Part shown: one piece after another, positions 23,932-35,277 of the stretch
Layout: the number at the start of each line of letters is the position of its first letter
Position numbering within the stretch: the stretch's first letter is position 1
NCBI RefSeq assembly: GCF_008831285.2
Contig: NC_045145.1
Span: forward strand, 4,752,723-4,816,722
Length of the DNA stretch: 64,000 bases
Source: Nymphaea colorata
Lineage: Eukaryota > Streptophyta > Magnoliopsida > Nymphaeales > Nymphaeaceae
Direction: 5' to 3'
Notes under the pieces: model-generated
Told to the model about the DNA's origin: nothing
Database searches by the model: none
The model's input: the letters and a program-made list of their open reading frames with translations, nothing else
Made by a program: the position numbers and the translations under genes

Positions 23932-26255
23932 ATGGGTATTGCTGTGCTTCTGGTTTTGGCCATGGCAACCTGTTCAGGTGAGTTTTCCAGGGACTGAGTC
24001 TCAGGTTTTCTTCTTTATTTTTTGGGCCTTTTCTTGCTGCCATAACACGGGGGCGTCATTAGCCTGGCTTACAGACTGGTTGTGATGAGTTTTAGCTGCT
24101 TTTCTTCACAGAGCTCTGATGCACATTAAAGAAATTAGGGGCTAATATTTTCCTTGCAGGCATTATGTTTTCTTGCATCTTCTTTCTCCATTTCTTTTCC
24201 ATGGATCTGCTCCATCGGAAAACGGTCGCCACCTTGAGCTAATCCTTTTGTGGTTGGGGAGTTTGTTTGTTCGTCCCTCTTTTTCAGTAAGGAAAACGTT
24301 TCCTCCTTTCCTGCTTCGGGCGGTAAAGGATACTTCATTTGTTTTCGGTACAGTTGGTCACGATAATGTGTGTAATCGATTGGTTCTACACATAACCGAC
24401 CATGGAGGGGGGGTTTTACTGCACCCATCCCGTGTGTGCATCTGTATCTTCTTTCCAAAGGAAAACGTGTATCTGGTTGTTCTTTCTTGGATGTTGGTAT
24501 GCTATCTTTTGTAGATTTTAGGTAGATTTAATCTGATAACAATGGGTATTTCCCGAAATGTAACAAATCCAATCTTCTTTTTCTTGGGTACATGCAACAA
24601 AATGATCCCTGTCTCTCTCTGGTGGTGCTTCCTGTGTTTTCTTTTTCTTGGGAGGAGGAGGTTCCTGATTTTCTTTTCTCCCTTCTACTTTGGGCAGTGA
24701 TGGTGGAAGGTGGCACATGGTGTGTGGGGAAGAGCAACGTGGACCAGAAGGCGTTGCAGAAGTCGCTGGACTACGCATGTGGGGCGGGTGCTGACTGCCG
24801 CCCCATCGTGTCGAGTGGGGCTTGCTACAACCCAGACACCGTCCTCGCCCACGCCTCCTACGCCATGAACAGCTACTTCCAGAAGCTTGGCCAGGCCCAG
24901 GGAGCCTGCGACTTCTCCGGCACTGCCACCCTCACCACTACAGACCCAAGTAAGACCAAATCTACCAGAAAACACATTCACATTCGCTCTCTCTCTCTCT
25001 CTGTATATCCCGCCTTCGAAATGACACTTAATGCCTGTTGGTTCTCTGGTTGCAGGTTATGGTTCCTGTGTGTATCCTTCCTCATCCAGGTTCCACCCTC
25101 TCTTTCTCCCACTGTTGCCAACCTTCTTTTTTCTTTTTTGATTTTACCGTGAGAGAATGAAAATGCCGTTTTGTTCTCTCTCCTCATCTCTTTGTCCGTC
25201 TGGTCCAAGATGCTATCTTTGGTGCGCTTCCTTTCTCTCTAAGCTGGAGCGCAATATCCCTGCCTTCAGCTACTTTGGTGGGACTGTGTTCTCTTCCGCT
25301 TGGCATTGGGAAGTGTTCTTGCCATTCTTCTTCTCCACGGAAGCGTTTGGTAACTTTCTTAATCATGTTTGAGTTTGGTGAACGTCACCGAAACAAGAAA
25401 AGCCGAAGATGGCTACTTGGTTTTTTTTTCACAGCCCTTCGCTGTCGCGCCTTCTCAAAGTAACAGGAAATTTATTACTTCTAGTAGGACTGTCCGGCGT
25501 ATACAATTCATTTTCTTCTTTTACTAGAACGATTGTTTTGGTTCACATTCTTTTTGCTCTCCTTTCCACCTTCTGAGAGAGAAAAAGTATTCTTTTATTT
25601 ATTCTATTCCTCACGTCATGCTCATGTCTTTTCATTTGGCTGTTCTGTCTTAAAACTTAAGCCTCCATGGTTTGGTAGATCTCTGGTAGATTTTTAATAA
25701 ACCTTTGTCTTCAAACGGATTCGTGCGTGGAATATGCTTTTGCAATACACGCGACAAAGGAACTTCATTTATTCTTTTGATGATCAGTGGTAGGCCTGGT
25801 TGTTTAGCTTTTATGATTCTCCATTTCCCCTTGAAAACGTGTTTACTTTTCCTGTCTCACATGCTGAGTCTGATGCCTCTGCGTGACTGCTTGTCTAGAT
25901 ACATATAAAATTTTTACTGCCCACTGAGTTGTTAGAATTGATGAACGTAAAAGCGGGTGTCTAGAAATGATCTGTAAGCAACTTTGGTTGTCTTTATTGG
26001 TGTTGATGATGTTGGTTTTTCTTCTATGGCAGCGCTGCTGGGACGCCGCTGACGCCCACCACCACCACCACCACCAGCGGCAACACGCCCACCACCACCA
26101 CCACCACCAGCGGCAACACGCCCACCACCACCATCCCAGGCCTTGGCCCGTCGAGCAACATCAACGATTTCAACTCTGCCGTTGCCGGCTGCACCTTCGA
26201 CCTTTCTCTCCTCCTGACCAGCTTGCTCTTCTTGGTCTCAGCATTATTATTCTAA
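23932..26255 (+). CDS. PDCB: X8-domain GPI-anchored protein, plasmodesmata callose-binding (PDCB) type
   Basis: Four exons join into 184 codons: 23932-23977, 24698-24949, 25056-25089 and 26033-26255. All introns start GT and end AG; the phases fit exactly. The product starts with a hydrophobic signal peptide (residues 1 to about 19). Next comes an X8 domain (CBM43, about 22-106) beginning 'GGTWCVGKSNVDQKALQKSL' and carrying six cysteines at 24, 43, 49, 58, 86 and 104. A Thr/Ser/Pro linker holds two copies of a T6-SGNTP block, followed by 'PGLGPSSNINDF' and a hydrophobic tail ending 'LLTSLLFLVSALLF', as in a GPI-attachment signal. PDCB proteins bind callose (beta-1,3-glucan) at the plasmodesmal neck outside the cell and affect cell-to-cell movement. 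Size and layout fit that family; the exact paralogue cannot be told. The shortest exon, only 34 bp, ends at a weak donor (CAG|GTTCCA). Confidence 0.93.
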
Positions 26256-26271
26256 TGGCTGTCATTATAAA

Positions 26272-26292
26272 AGAGAGAGAGAGAGAGAGAGA
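26272..26292. repeat. GA microsatellite in the PDCB 3' untranslated region
   Basis: A run of AGAGAG starts 17 bases after the stop codon of the PDCB gene and is probably transcribed as part of its 3' UTR. Confidence 0.8.
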
Positions 26293-26578
26293 GGTAGCTA
26301 AAACTGAAGGACTGTGAGGCCCTGTCGGTGGGAAGGAGGAGGGGAGGACTGGCCCCCATGGTGCTGGAAGTGTTTAGTGCTGTGGACAAAGGGAAAGAGC
26401 AGAAGCATCCAACAAAGCATTCTATACATTGAGGTCCTGTCTCTTTTTTAGGTTTCTCTGCCTTTTTTCTTTCTGGCTTTTTTTTTTTTTTGGGTTCTTG
26501 TTGGGAGAGCAGAGGGAAAGGGTTTCTGATTCCTTTGGGAATCTTTTGGGAATGGCGGACGAGGAGGATGAAGAAGAC

Positions 26579-26660
26579 GATGTGGCCTGTGGGGGAAGAA
26601 TGGCTAGCTAGTGTTGTTGGATGTGGCCTGTGGGGGAAGAATGGCTAGCTAGTGTTGTTG
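26579..26660. repeat. 41-bp exact tandem duplication in the PDCB 3' flank
   Basis: A 41-base unit beginning GATGTGGCCTGTGGGGGAAG occurs twice head to tail (26579-26619 and 26620-26660) without mismatch, so it is recent. It lies about 325 bases after the PDCB stop, inside or just past the 3' UTR. Confidence 0.9.
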
Positions 26661-26760
26661 GGTGGTGGGGGCAGATGTGAAACGTAGTACGGCTGTCTAT
26701 GCGTTTTTCTGTTTAATTTTTGTATATGTAATAGGCAGGATGAAACTCTTAATCTTTCTT

Positions 26761-29454
26761 CTTACCTTTTTTGATCGGAAAAATGAGATATGGCCACATT
26801 TTTAACCATTTAAATCTTTTATAATTCGGCATCCGGATCTCTCCGGTTGTCTGCTAAATCCGGATTGATGATGGATGGATGGCCGGAGGAATCCAATTAC
26901 CTTATGTATACCCGTGGTGATTGGTATGAGGTGCCTGTTTATATATACGAAGAAATTATACTCTCTTTATGGGCCTAAACCTGATTAATTAATCCATTTT
27001 TTATGGATTTATTTAATGGTTTTAGACCTGGTTAATAGGACTTTTGTCATCATCAAAATTTAACGATTTAAAGTTTGTGCATATAAATCACACCTGTAAC
27101 TTTTGCCTAAATAAACTGATATACAAGCGGATGTACATAATAAAACCTTGAGGCCAGAGCACTTAATTATCAAAAAGTTTTGTACAATTTAAGGTGAGCA
27201 GGATGTATTTCATTCTTCTTTAAAAAAGTACTTTTGATAAGCAATATAAAATAAATTAACTATTTTTGAAGTTCAAATACATCTTTTTAATAAATTTCTA
27301 TCGTACATTACTAAAAATTAGAACATCTACATTTTATTCAAAATATTTCTAGCTTGGAAATGCCGGCGCCGAGGTTGGTAGGCAATCGCCCCGACAAAAG
27401 GGCAGCCTCTAAGAAAGTAAGAATATTTCAACATTTCCTTTAAAAAAGGATAGGAGAAAAGTTACTTTTAAGGTGATCTAGAAAGAACGTTGGTTCTGCT
27501 TCTAAAAATTTGAGGTAAAAAATACTCAACAGATCATTTTACGCATGACGGAAACCAATTAAAAGGCTCTCGATTTGTTAATATTGTTTAATTAATGATA
27601 ACACTCAGGAAGACACCCACGCCCACTGAGGACATATAGAATGAACACTAAACCTTAATTGCAAAGAGATTGAAGTCATAAAAAAACCAAAATATATCAC
27701 ACACCAAACACAGTACAATTCAATAATTTGAGAAACTGGATAAAAGTTAAATTTTTCAACAGCGGAAAAGGCATGAGGCAGATCTTTTACTGCCCGGACA
27801 AGCCTCGAAGGCGAAGTGCACTTAAACCACGGTGAAACGCATTCTTTCATGCCAACCAATGCTTCACTCTATTTATGGTGATAATTAAATACCTTTAAGA
27901 CCTTCAAGGGTGTTGCATGTTGGGAAACTTAGCCTAACTAATAAGATTGATTTTACAGAGTATTACCCTTTAAAAGTCATAAGTAGGACTGATGATAGCT
28001 GGTACGGACAGTGGTAGTTTCATAGTTTCTTCAGGGGTGTTTCAACCTTGTGGACGCCTTCTTGGTAGCGTTTGTTCTGTAAACCTTGTTTTACGATAGT
28101 GAACTAAAAGTTGTCAAAATTATTGAGCTATTTATCATTTTTTTTTCCTAAATATCAATTACACAGCGGAACTAATTATGTTTAACGTACACGAAACTAG
28201 TTTGGCTGTTACTTTGTGTGGAAAGAAGTATGTTTTTGGGCTGCGACATACTTTTAATGCCTCATGTTTTTTTCAAACATCAAAATGATCCGCCTCCAAA
28301 CTGATTTATTTGTTGAAATCGACACCGTAAATCATATTGTTCAAATTGTTTTGGTTATCCAATTATATAATCAAACTGTTGTCTCAATACACTACTATTT
28401 CATATGAAGGTCAGCTTGACCATCCAATCATCCGTGATTTTTATCCATGCTAACCTTTACATGCAACAACTTCCTCGGATTCTATGTCTATGTGAGATTA
28501 ATCAAAAGCAAAAGAAATTCCAGTTTTATATGAAGAAACCTCAACCTCCAAATGTATCTGTTCCCCAGCACCCGTACAAATCAGCTTCCACTTACATTTC
28601 AAAATTCGTAAACTATACAAAGAGACAAGCAAACTGCTGGATGAACATCTTCCTAGTTAAGGGGTTTCGAGCTTGTTTACTGCCAACTTTCTTTGCATGC
28701 AATGGAAAGCAAGCGCGTGTTCGAGTCTTCCTTATTCTGAAATGAAGACCTGCACATGCTCTCCCACGGCCTTGACCTGGTTAGGATCAGAGAAAAACTT
28801 TTGCATGAGATGGTCAAGAATCTATAATCCACACAACAATTGAATTCATTCAACATAGAGCAAATACTGTGGGTTCTTGCCGCCCCATTGGAGCAGACCT
28901 TTCTGTGAGGCTTCACTACAGAATATGCAAAGGGGTATCCAAATCAGGCCTATAGGATTCCTTGCGCAATTCTGGTATCTGTTGTGTTGCACCTGCAAAG
29001 AGCATTTCATGTCAGATGGTTATTATAAAGAAAAAAAAGAAACGAAAAGGAGTTTCACGAAAAGCAGATCCTCCTACGGTCCCTACTCCTTCCCTACTTG
29101 GTAAAAGAGTCCCAACATTAGCAGCCATCAACTACATTTATAGCCACCCGTTAACAGCAGTATGTAGGAGTGCAACCAAGCTTGCCCAGACCTCTTCCTC
29201 GTCATGGTTCCAATAGCTGCTGCTCTTGCCTACCACTGCTCATGGAGTTTCGGTTAGTGTCCCTTTTTTTATCTCTTCTAGTCTTTCTTCCGATCATATT
29301 TGTTGATAAGCTAGGATTTACAGCAAGTAAGTCCAGGGAAGCATCAAGTTTATCTTTCAAAAAACGGACCCCAACATTTCCTGTGAGCCTCATGCTCCGT
29401 TCTACTCCTATTTTCATATTTTTTTACTTAATGTTTTTACAAACAAAATCTAGA
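26761..29454. other. Intergenic, one exon-like relic
   Basis: Apart from the coding-like piece at 28750-28821 (separate entry) no gene is supported. The stretch from 27600 to 27860 holds a minus-strand 84-codon frame with no recognisable domain. Confidence 0.4.
28750..28821 (-). pseudogene. Splice-bounded 24-codon exon-like segment, family unknown
   Basis: On the minus strand a polished 24-codon frame, starting 'ILDHLMQKFFSDPN' and ending 'VKAVGEHVQ', lies between an AG acceptor (GGATTATAG) and a possible GT donor (CAG|GTCTTC). Just upstream on the same strand, further protein-like pieces are readable in other frames ('EASQKGLLQWGGKNPQYLLY' near 28848-28907 and 'RKESYRPDLDTPLHIL' near 28924-28971). 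I do not recognise the family. It may be a remnant of a gene or a captured gene fragment; the residue composition looks like real protein rather than chance. Confidence 0.35.
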
Positions 29455-29855
29455 TAAACAAAAGTGGCAATTTTTTAAACTTTCCAAAACAAAATCAAGT
29501 TGCACACGATAAGGACAATGAAAGCCAAACTACGCACCATAAGGAACCAGTTTGATCTAGAAGGTATTGAAGATAGAAAAAATATGGTGGTAAATCTGTT
29601 GTAATCGTAAACAAAAAAAATAGGCAAGATGTTGATAAAACAAAGCAAGAATATAAATTAAATGTAAATAGATAGTCATGTAACAATACACACACTTATG
29701 CTACTGTAAAGGAACCTCTCCTTTAAACTAATGGATGAAGAGTGAGAGAGAAAATCCTCTTGCTGTGGATGTAGAATTTGTTTGAATCGAACCACATTCA
29801 CATCACCATTTAGTTCTTGTGCTCTCCTTCCCTCTTTTCTCTTGTTTTTTTGATA
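29455..29855 (+). repeat. 5' LTR of the rearranged copia element
   Basis: It aligns along its length with the 3' LTR at 31544-31930. Shared landmarks are 'AAAAGTGG', 'GATAAGGA.AA.GAAAGCCAA', 'TAAATTAAATGTAAATA' and 'AACCTCTCCTT..AA.CTAATG'. The two differ at many sites, so the insertion is old. The TGTT start is degraded here (AAACAAAAGTGG). Confidence 0.75.
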
Positions 29856-29868
29856 TGCTATCAGAGCC
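29856..29868 (+). promoter_or_regulatory. Primer-binding site (initiator tRNA-Met type)
   Basis: TGCTATCAGAGCC directly follows the 5' LTR. It differs by one base from TGGTATCAGAGC(C), the complement of the initiator methionine tRNA 3' end used by most plant copia elements. Confidence 0.75.
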
Positions 29869-29876
29869 AAAAGAAT

Positions 29877-30111
29877 GATTTTGGCAAAGATGGCACATAA
29901 TGAAAGGTTCATGCAGCACCACAAACAAAAACAGTTTTTCCATGCAACCAATTCTACCTGTGGCATCCAATCTGCAATATCTCATATCAGTAAAACTCTC
30001 CACTCCACTGATAATTACTTGTTACGGGAATCTCAGCTTATTCCCTTATTGAAACGCTATAGATTGATGGGATATGTTGATGGCACTCATCTTGCCCACC
30101 CGTTCCTCTTC
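29877..30111 (+). pseudogene. copia gag N-terminal fragment
   Basis: The frame shows 'AISHISKTLHSTDNYLLRES' followed by 'QLIPLLKRYRLMGYVDGTH', the start of a UBN2 gag domain. The same frame stays open past 30111, but those codons (to 30192) come from the inverted LTR, so they are not gag. Confidence 0.7.
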
Positions 30112-30509
30112 CTGCTGAGCAAAGGAACGAGAGCACAAGAACTACACGGTAATGTTAACATAGTTCGAGTCCAATGGAATATACATCCATGACAAGAGGA
30201 TTTTCTCACTCATCCATTAGCTTGGAGGAGAGGTTCTTTCATAGTAGCACAAGAATTATGCGTATTGTTACAAGATTTTTTATTTACATTTAATTTATCA
30301 TCTTGTTTTTTTTTTATCAACATCTTGCCTATTTTATTTGTCTATAGTTGCAATAGATTTATCACCAAGTATTTTTCTTTTTATCTTTAATGTGTTCCAG
30401 ATCAAGCTTGTCTTTATTGTGCACAGCTAGGTTTTCTTTATCTTTATCCTTATCGTATGTTGTTTGATTTCCTTTTGTCAATATTAGAAGATCACCACTT
30501 TCTTGAACA
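30112..30509 (-). repeat. Third LTR copy in inverted orientation
   Basis: The reverse complement begins TGTTCAAGAAAGTGGTGATC and follows the 3' LTR (TGTTAAAAGTGGTAATC) almost to the end. It shares 'GATAAATTAAATGTAAATAA', 'AACCTCTCC', 'CTAATGGATGAGTG' and 'GTGTAGTTCTTGTGCTCTC'. It separates gag from the RT remainder. It may be a solo LTR or part of a second element that inserted in reverse, followed by deletion of the pol centre. Confidence 0.8.
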
Positions 30510-30544
30510 TTGGATTCTCTGGATCTCATATTGATACATCATTG

Positions 30545-31531
30545 TTTATATATTCCAAGCAGAATGTACCGACTACATTGACAACATTATAATTACAGGA
30601 CGCTCCCAACAAGTGGTAACGCAGGCTATTCAACATCTTGCCAACAAATTTCCATTAAAGGATTTGGGACGGCTCCACTATTCCCTTAGAATAGAGGCTG
30701 CTTTCATAGGTGAAAATTTGTACCTTACCTAACCAAAGGATATGCTTGAACTCCTTCAGTGGTCTCATATGCTTGAGATTAAACCTGCTAATACTCATCT
30801 TCCAACAAATCTTAAAACGAGTTGCAATGATGGAGATTTACTGACAGATCCTAGAGTTCATCGTCAAATGGTGGATGCTCTCCAATATCTCACATTGACA
30901 CGTCTAGACATTTCTTTTGCTGTGAGCAAGGTTAGTCAATATATGCAACAACCCAACATAGAGCATTGGATGATTGTCAAAAGAATCCTTAGGTATATCA
31001 AGTCTACTGTTGATCATGGTCTTGGTCTTCTTCTACAATCATCCTCTCAATTTAATATTACTGCTTACACAAATGCCGACTGTGGCAGCAACCTGGATGA
31101 CTAAAAATTTTTCTGGCGGATTCCTCATCTTTCTTGGCCACTTTTATATATCTTGGTCTGTTAGCTCGGTCCAGTTCTGAAGCAGAATAACAAGCCTTAG
31201 AATAACAAGCCTTATCAAATCACACTGTCAAACTTTTATCCTTTTACTTATATCTTAAAGAAGCTTCATCTCCCCACGATGAGCATTCCAAAAATATTAC
31301 GTGACAAACTTAGGCTGTTTATTTATCTACTAATCCTGTGTTTCACCAATGAGCAAAGCACATTGAAATTGTTGTGCACTTTATGCAGGACCATATTGCC
31401 AAGAATCATGTTATGGTTGCATATGTGAGTTCTGAAGATCAATTGGCAGACATGTTTACTACAAAAGCAGTTCCCAAGCAGAAACTTCATATGCTTAAAG
31501 CCAAACTTCACATGCAGGCATGCTTGCGCAG
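30545..31531 (+). pseudogene. copia RT C-terminal part and RNase H
   Basis: The RT active site reads 'YIDNIIITG' where active copies have YVDD, so the second catalytic Asp is Asn. Then come 'FPLKDLGRLHYSL', a stop after 'ENLYLT', 'RQMVDALQYLTLTRLDISFA', 'VSQYMQQPNIEHW' and RNase H blocks 'ITAYTNADCGS' and 'VSSEDQLADMFTTKAVPKQK'. A 17-base direct duplication (AGAATAACAAGCCTTAG type) near 31185-31213 and stops disrupt RNase H. Confidence 0.75.
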
Positions 31532-31543
31532 TTTTAGGGGGAA

Positions 31544-31930
31544 TGTTAAAAGTGGTAATCTTCTGGCATTTGCAAAAAGAAATCATGCTGCACATGATAA
31601 GGATAAGGAAAGCCAAACTGCGTATGATAAGGACAAGCTTGATTTGGAAGGCATTGAAGATAGAAAGAAAAGATTTGGTGATAGATCTGTTGCAACCGTA
31701 ACAGAGAAAATAGCAAGTTGTTGATAAAAGTTAAAACGAAGCAAGAAGATAAATTAAATGTAAATAAAAAATATATGTACACTTATGCTATTGTAAAAAA
31801 ACCTCTCCTTCAACCTAATGGATGAGTGTGAGACAAGATCCTCTTGCTGTGGATACAGATTTTGTTGAAATAAAACCACGTTGACATCACCATGTAGTTC
31901 TTCTACTATCTTCGCTCTTTTCTTATATAT
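31544..31930 (+). repeat. 3' LTR of the rearranged copia element
   Basis: It starts TGTTAAAAGTGG right after a purine tract (AGGGGGAA, 31536-31543). It contains the landmarks listed for the 5' copy, and its end near 31930 is set by that alignment. Confidence 0.75.
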
Positions 31931-33479
31931 AACTGGCCCAGAAATTTACTGTACATGAGGAAATTAAATTTAATCCCTCTTTGTCAAACATGGAATAGAA
32001 AAGATGACCATCGGACAAATTTCCAGACAGATAGTGGGACGAGAAAACTTGGACAAAAAAAATGGCCATTGGGTTTGAAGAGAGAGAATCTGCAGTTGGT
32101 GGAATTGTGGCTTAGAATTGTGGCTTACATGATAAAGAATGTTAAAAAAAGGAAAAACTAATGGTTATTTCCATCAATTCATTCCATGCTATCAAAGAGG
32201 AAATATGCTTCCAAGAATCTTTATCTAATCCCATCACACACACTAAGCAAAAATGGAATGGAAGCAAATTTCCCATTGCATGATTCATGGAAACATATTT
32301 CCAGAAACTTCAGTTAAAGATTTCCAAACTATCAAACTATACCTCAGGTATGAAATATAAGTTAAATTCATCGCCGATGCAGGTGCATAGTTTGAGAATA
32401 GGTTCCTCTATTTTATGTTTTTATTCCTTTTTTCTTTTTTGGTTATCAGATTCTGGAAAGCCATGAACTCAAAACAACATGCGGTGAAAAAGGCAAGGAC
32501 GAATTAGTGTGATTGTGGAGTTTGATTGTCTGGTCTCCTCTGCCTTTGATGTATCCTTTCTCTTGTTCTTTAATAAATTCCTTGTGGGCCAATGCTTGTC
32601 TCCACACAAATTATTGTCATACTTCAATTTTCAGATCCTTGTGCAAATGCAGTTCTTTGACATTGCCTTCACCATACCAAACCTTCTTGGAAACTGAATT
32701 ATACTATAGTTGTCGCCCTTCATTATGACAAACCTTCCAGCCATGATCACATTGTTGTTATCCGACAGTTTTTTCAAGCCTCTTACTACAATGCTTATTT
32801 ATAAATGTTCATACAGGCGATTAGTAGTAATTTTTTTTTTCACAGCACAGCCAAGATGTCTTATTTAATTGCCACATTAAGTAGAAAGGATACCTTTGTG
32901 TTCAATGAGAGTGTGCTTTGAAATGTCCTAGATGAGAAATGAAGTTGGTCAGCACAATATGGATGCTTGATTGGTCATTCCTTTCATTACTGTTGTGTCT
33001 GGGTACATCTCATACAAACTTCTCTGTTAGGGTGCAACATTCCCACTGTCATGGCACAGTTACATTTACAAATGGGGCTCTAATTAGGGTCAAGTAAGTG
33101 TTCGGTATGGATGATACACCATGTCTATTTGGTCCAAATCAAATTTTGACAGTCAGAAGACTCAGAACTATACAATTTAGTAAGAACCTTTACATGATAA
33201 CAAAGCTTTTACAAAGGAGAAGCATGATGGGTGCAAAGACTTGGTAGGGATGACTTCCTTCTTGGCAAGCCCTACCCTGGCTCTCTATTATAGTTATGGT
33301 CTCTCTCTTGAGTCCGGGAGGGAAGTATGTTCAGTTGGGTCCAGCGTAATGAGAGAAACTGACTAATTTTGGAGCCCACTCACCTTAAGCAACACTGCTT
33401 TCAAAATGATTAAATACAGGAGCAAAATGGGCATGCGTCTTCTTTGGGTGTAGGTTCTTCTTTCTCAAGAAAATTGAAA
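31931..33479. other. Intergenic, no supported gene
   Basis: The segment is AT-rich and without a recognised coding or repeat family. Short open frames at 32509-32728 have no known match. Confidence 0.4.
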
Positions 33480-33985
33480 GGAAAAATGGAGAATAGGCTG
33501 AATAGGGAGAAAAAGATTGGAAAAGAGAAAAAGTGCAGGAGCCATGGTGCAGCATCAGCAGAAGAAGAAAAGAAAGGGAGAAGCAAAGGCAGAGAAGGAA
33601 AGTGAAGTGTTGGCAGCAACAATTGTTGAGCCTCCATCCTTGCACATCGAGTTCCTCCTCCTTGTTCTTCTTACTTCTTAGGTTCTTCTTGCTAACAAAT
33701 AAGGTTAACGATCTTACCTCTAGTGATTGCCGCTACTGTTTAAAAGCACGAAAGATTGTACCTGACGTACTCATTTTCTCTTTTAAATAATGCATTCTCT
33801 TGCCCCACCGCTTTTCCTCAACTTTAGAGTTTCTCCACACAAAATTCTGTGTCCATTTTCTGCCATATCTATGCTTATTTCTGCTCTATCTTGCAACTGC
33901 TCTATCTTGCAAATTTAGACACATCAGTTTGTAGCAGTTGACCATATCCTAGTCTTCAGCAACAAGTTTCAGTTTCATTCACTCA

Positions 33986-34016
<31 letters not shown>

Positions 34017-34175
34017 CACACACACACAGAATGTGAACATGCTTCTGTGGAGCCATCAGATCAAATATGTGACTGTTTGTAAATTTTTAGTGACATTGTT
34101 AAATCTGATTTGGTGAGTTTCTACAAATATGGTTTGGCATGACCGTATTCCAACAAAGTGCTATTAGAACACGAG
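33480..34175 (+). repeat. Plus-oriented LTR/leader fragment with primer-site-like end
   Basis: Positions about 33825-33925, including 'CCATTTTCTGCCATATCT' and 'TGCTCTATCTTGCAA', match the reverse complement of about 38040-38115, which belongs to the 5' LTR of the neighbouring minus-strand copia. This copy is thus in the opposite orientation. A TA and CA microsatellite follows (33985-34028). At 34158-34175 GTGCTATTAGAACACGAG resembles a decayed TGGTATCAGAGC primer site. The left limit is uncertain. Confidence 0.5.
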
Positions 34176-34630
34176 TTCTTTAGTACTTAATTTTTCAACA
34201 AAAATGGAGGTGATTGCTAGCAGAATGATTTTTCTAATGGATGCAATTGAGTAATTTAGAAAGCAAAAATGGAGGATCCACTTTGTAACAAAAAATCTCT
34301 ATAGAGCCACTTAGGGTGTTGAGAGCAAGTTAAAACACATGATACATGAAAATTAGAAGCTTTTAAACTGGAAAATTATTAATACAATTTGACTATAATT
34401 GGATGATAATGTGCTTCATTTTATGTCGGCAAAGACAACTACAAAATATCTATAATTGAAGCTATATGATCTTTACAGGAGGAAGACAATAGGAAATAGG
34501 GTCATTCAAATTAGATGATGAATCTAAAATTGAAGTTAGTTTAACCATAGAGCACTTAACCCCCTTTTTACATTATGTTGTTTTCTTTCATAAAAGAGGC
34601 CTTGAGCGGACCCTAAAAAATAGTCAGGCT

Positions 34631-34640
34631 CCCCCTTGAG
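34631..34640 (-). promoter_or_regulatory. Polypurine tract of the minus-strand copia
   Basis: On the minus strand CTCAAGGGGG leads into the TGACTATT start of the 3' LTR at 34626, a few bases later than in a perfect copy. Confidence 0.55.
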
Positions 34641-34911
34641 GATGGACCCAACCAAACAACCTCTTTCCAGACTCGAGAGGGATTATAGCTGTAACAAAGA
34701 GCCAATTTAGGGTCTTGCTTAGAAGGCAGTCATCCTTTCCAAGCTTCAACACTTATCATGTTGCTCATTTGGAAGAGTTTTTATTATCTAGTCAGTATGA
34801 TCCTTGTCCATGTGGATCTTCCCCAACTGCATTAGCTTCTGCTCAAGAAGATCTCTTACCCCATGATATTTACTTCAATATATTTTGTACTATAGTAATA
34901 AGGCTGAATTT

Positions 34912-35021
34912 TTCCCCAAATGTATAGCACTGGGGCTATCTCAATGCAATATATAGGCCTCTTATCAAGACCAACATTATAAAGGAGACCTTTCACCCAC
35001 AACATTTCCTTGCATTCTTCT
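34912..35021 (-). pseudogene. copia RNase H fragment (minus strand)
   Basis: The reading 'ECKEMLWVKGLLYNVGLDK' followed by 'PIYCIEIAPVLYI' matches the 'KE..WLKGLL..LG' and 'YCDNQAA' region of copia RNase H, with the Asp-Asn pair replaced. It lies at the expected place before the polypurine tract. Confidence 0.55.
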
Positions 35022-35277
35022 GTGACAGTAACCAAACTTGCACAACCAAGATATATTAGTGATACAAATCTGTCACCTACTGTTATTTTTCATTCTTTAG
35101 GCACATTTATAAATGCTTTGCACCCAATGACACTCTAATGGTCAGGTACAATTATAAATGCTTTGTACTCAATGACTATCAAATGGTTATATGTTACCTG
35201 ACCAAACCCTTTGTGCAACATCACCTTTTAGTGGCACTAAGGGGAACCTATTTATCAAGATTCAAGTGTACTACTGT

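Larger units (their letters stand above)
29455..31930 (+). mobile_element. Rearranged Ty1/copia element with an internal inverted LTR
   Basis: Two direct LTRs (29455-29855 and 31544-31930) flank gag and the RT/RNase H end, all on the plus strand. Protease, integrase and the first half of RT are missing. In their place at 30112-30509 lies a third LTR copy in reverse orientation. The element is only about 2.5 kb, against roughly 5 kb for a full copia, and cannot act by itself. No target duplication was recognised. Confidence 0.8.

Noticed and set aside
30112-30192. C-terminal extension of the gag frame
   Set aside because: The codons are the reverse complement of the LTR, not gag.
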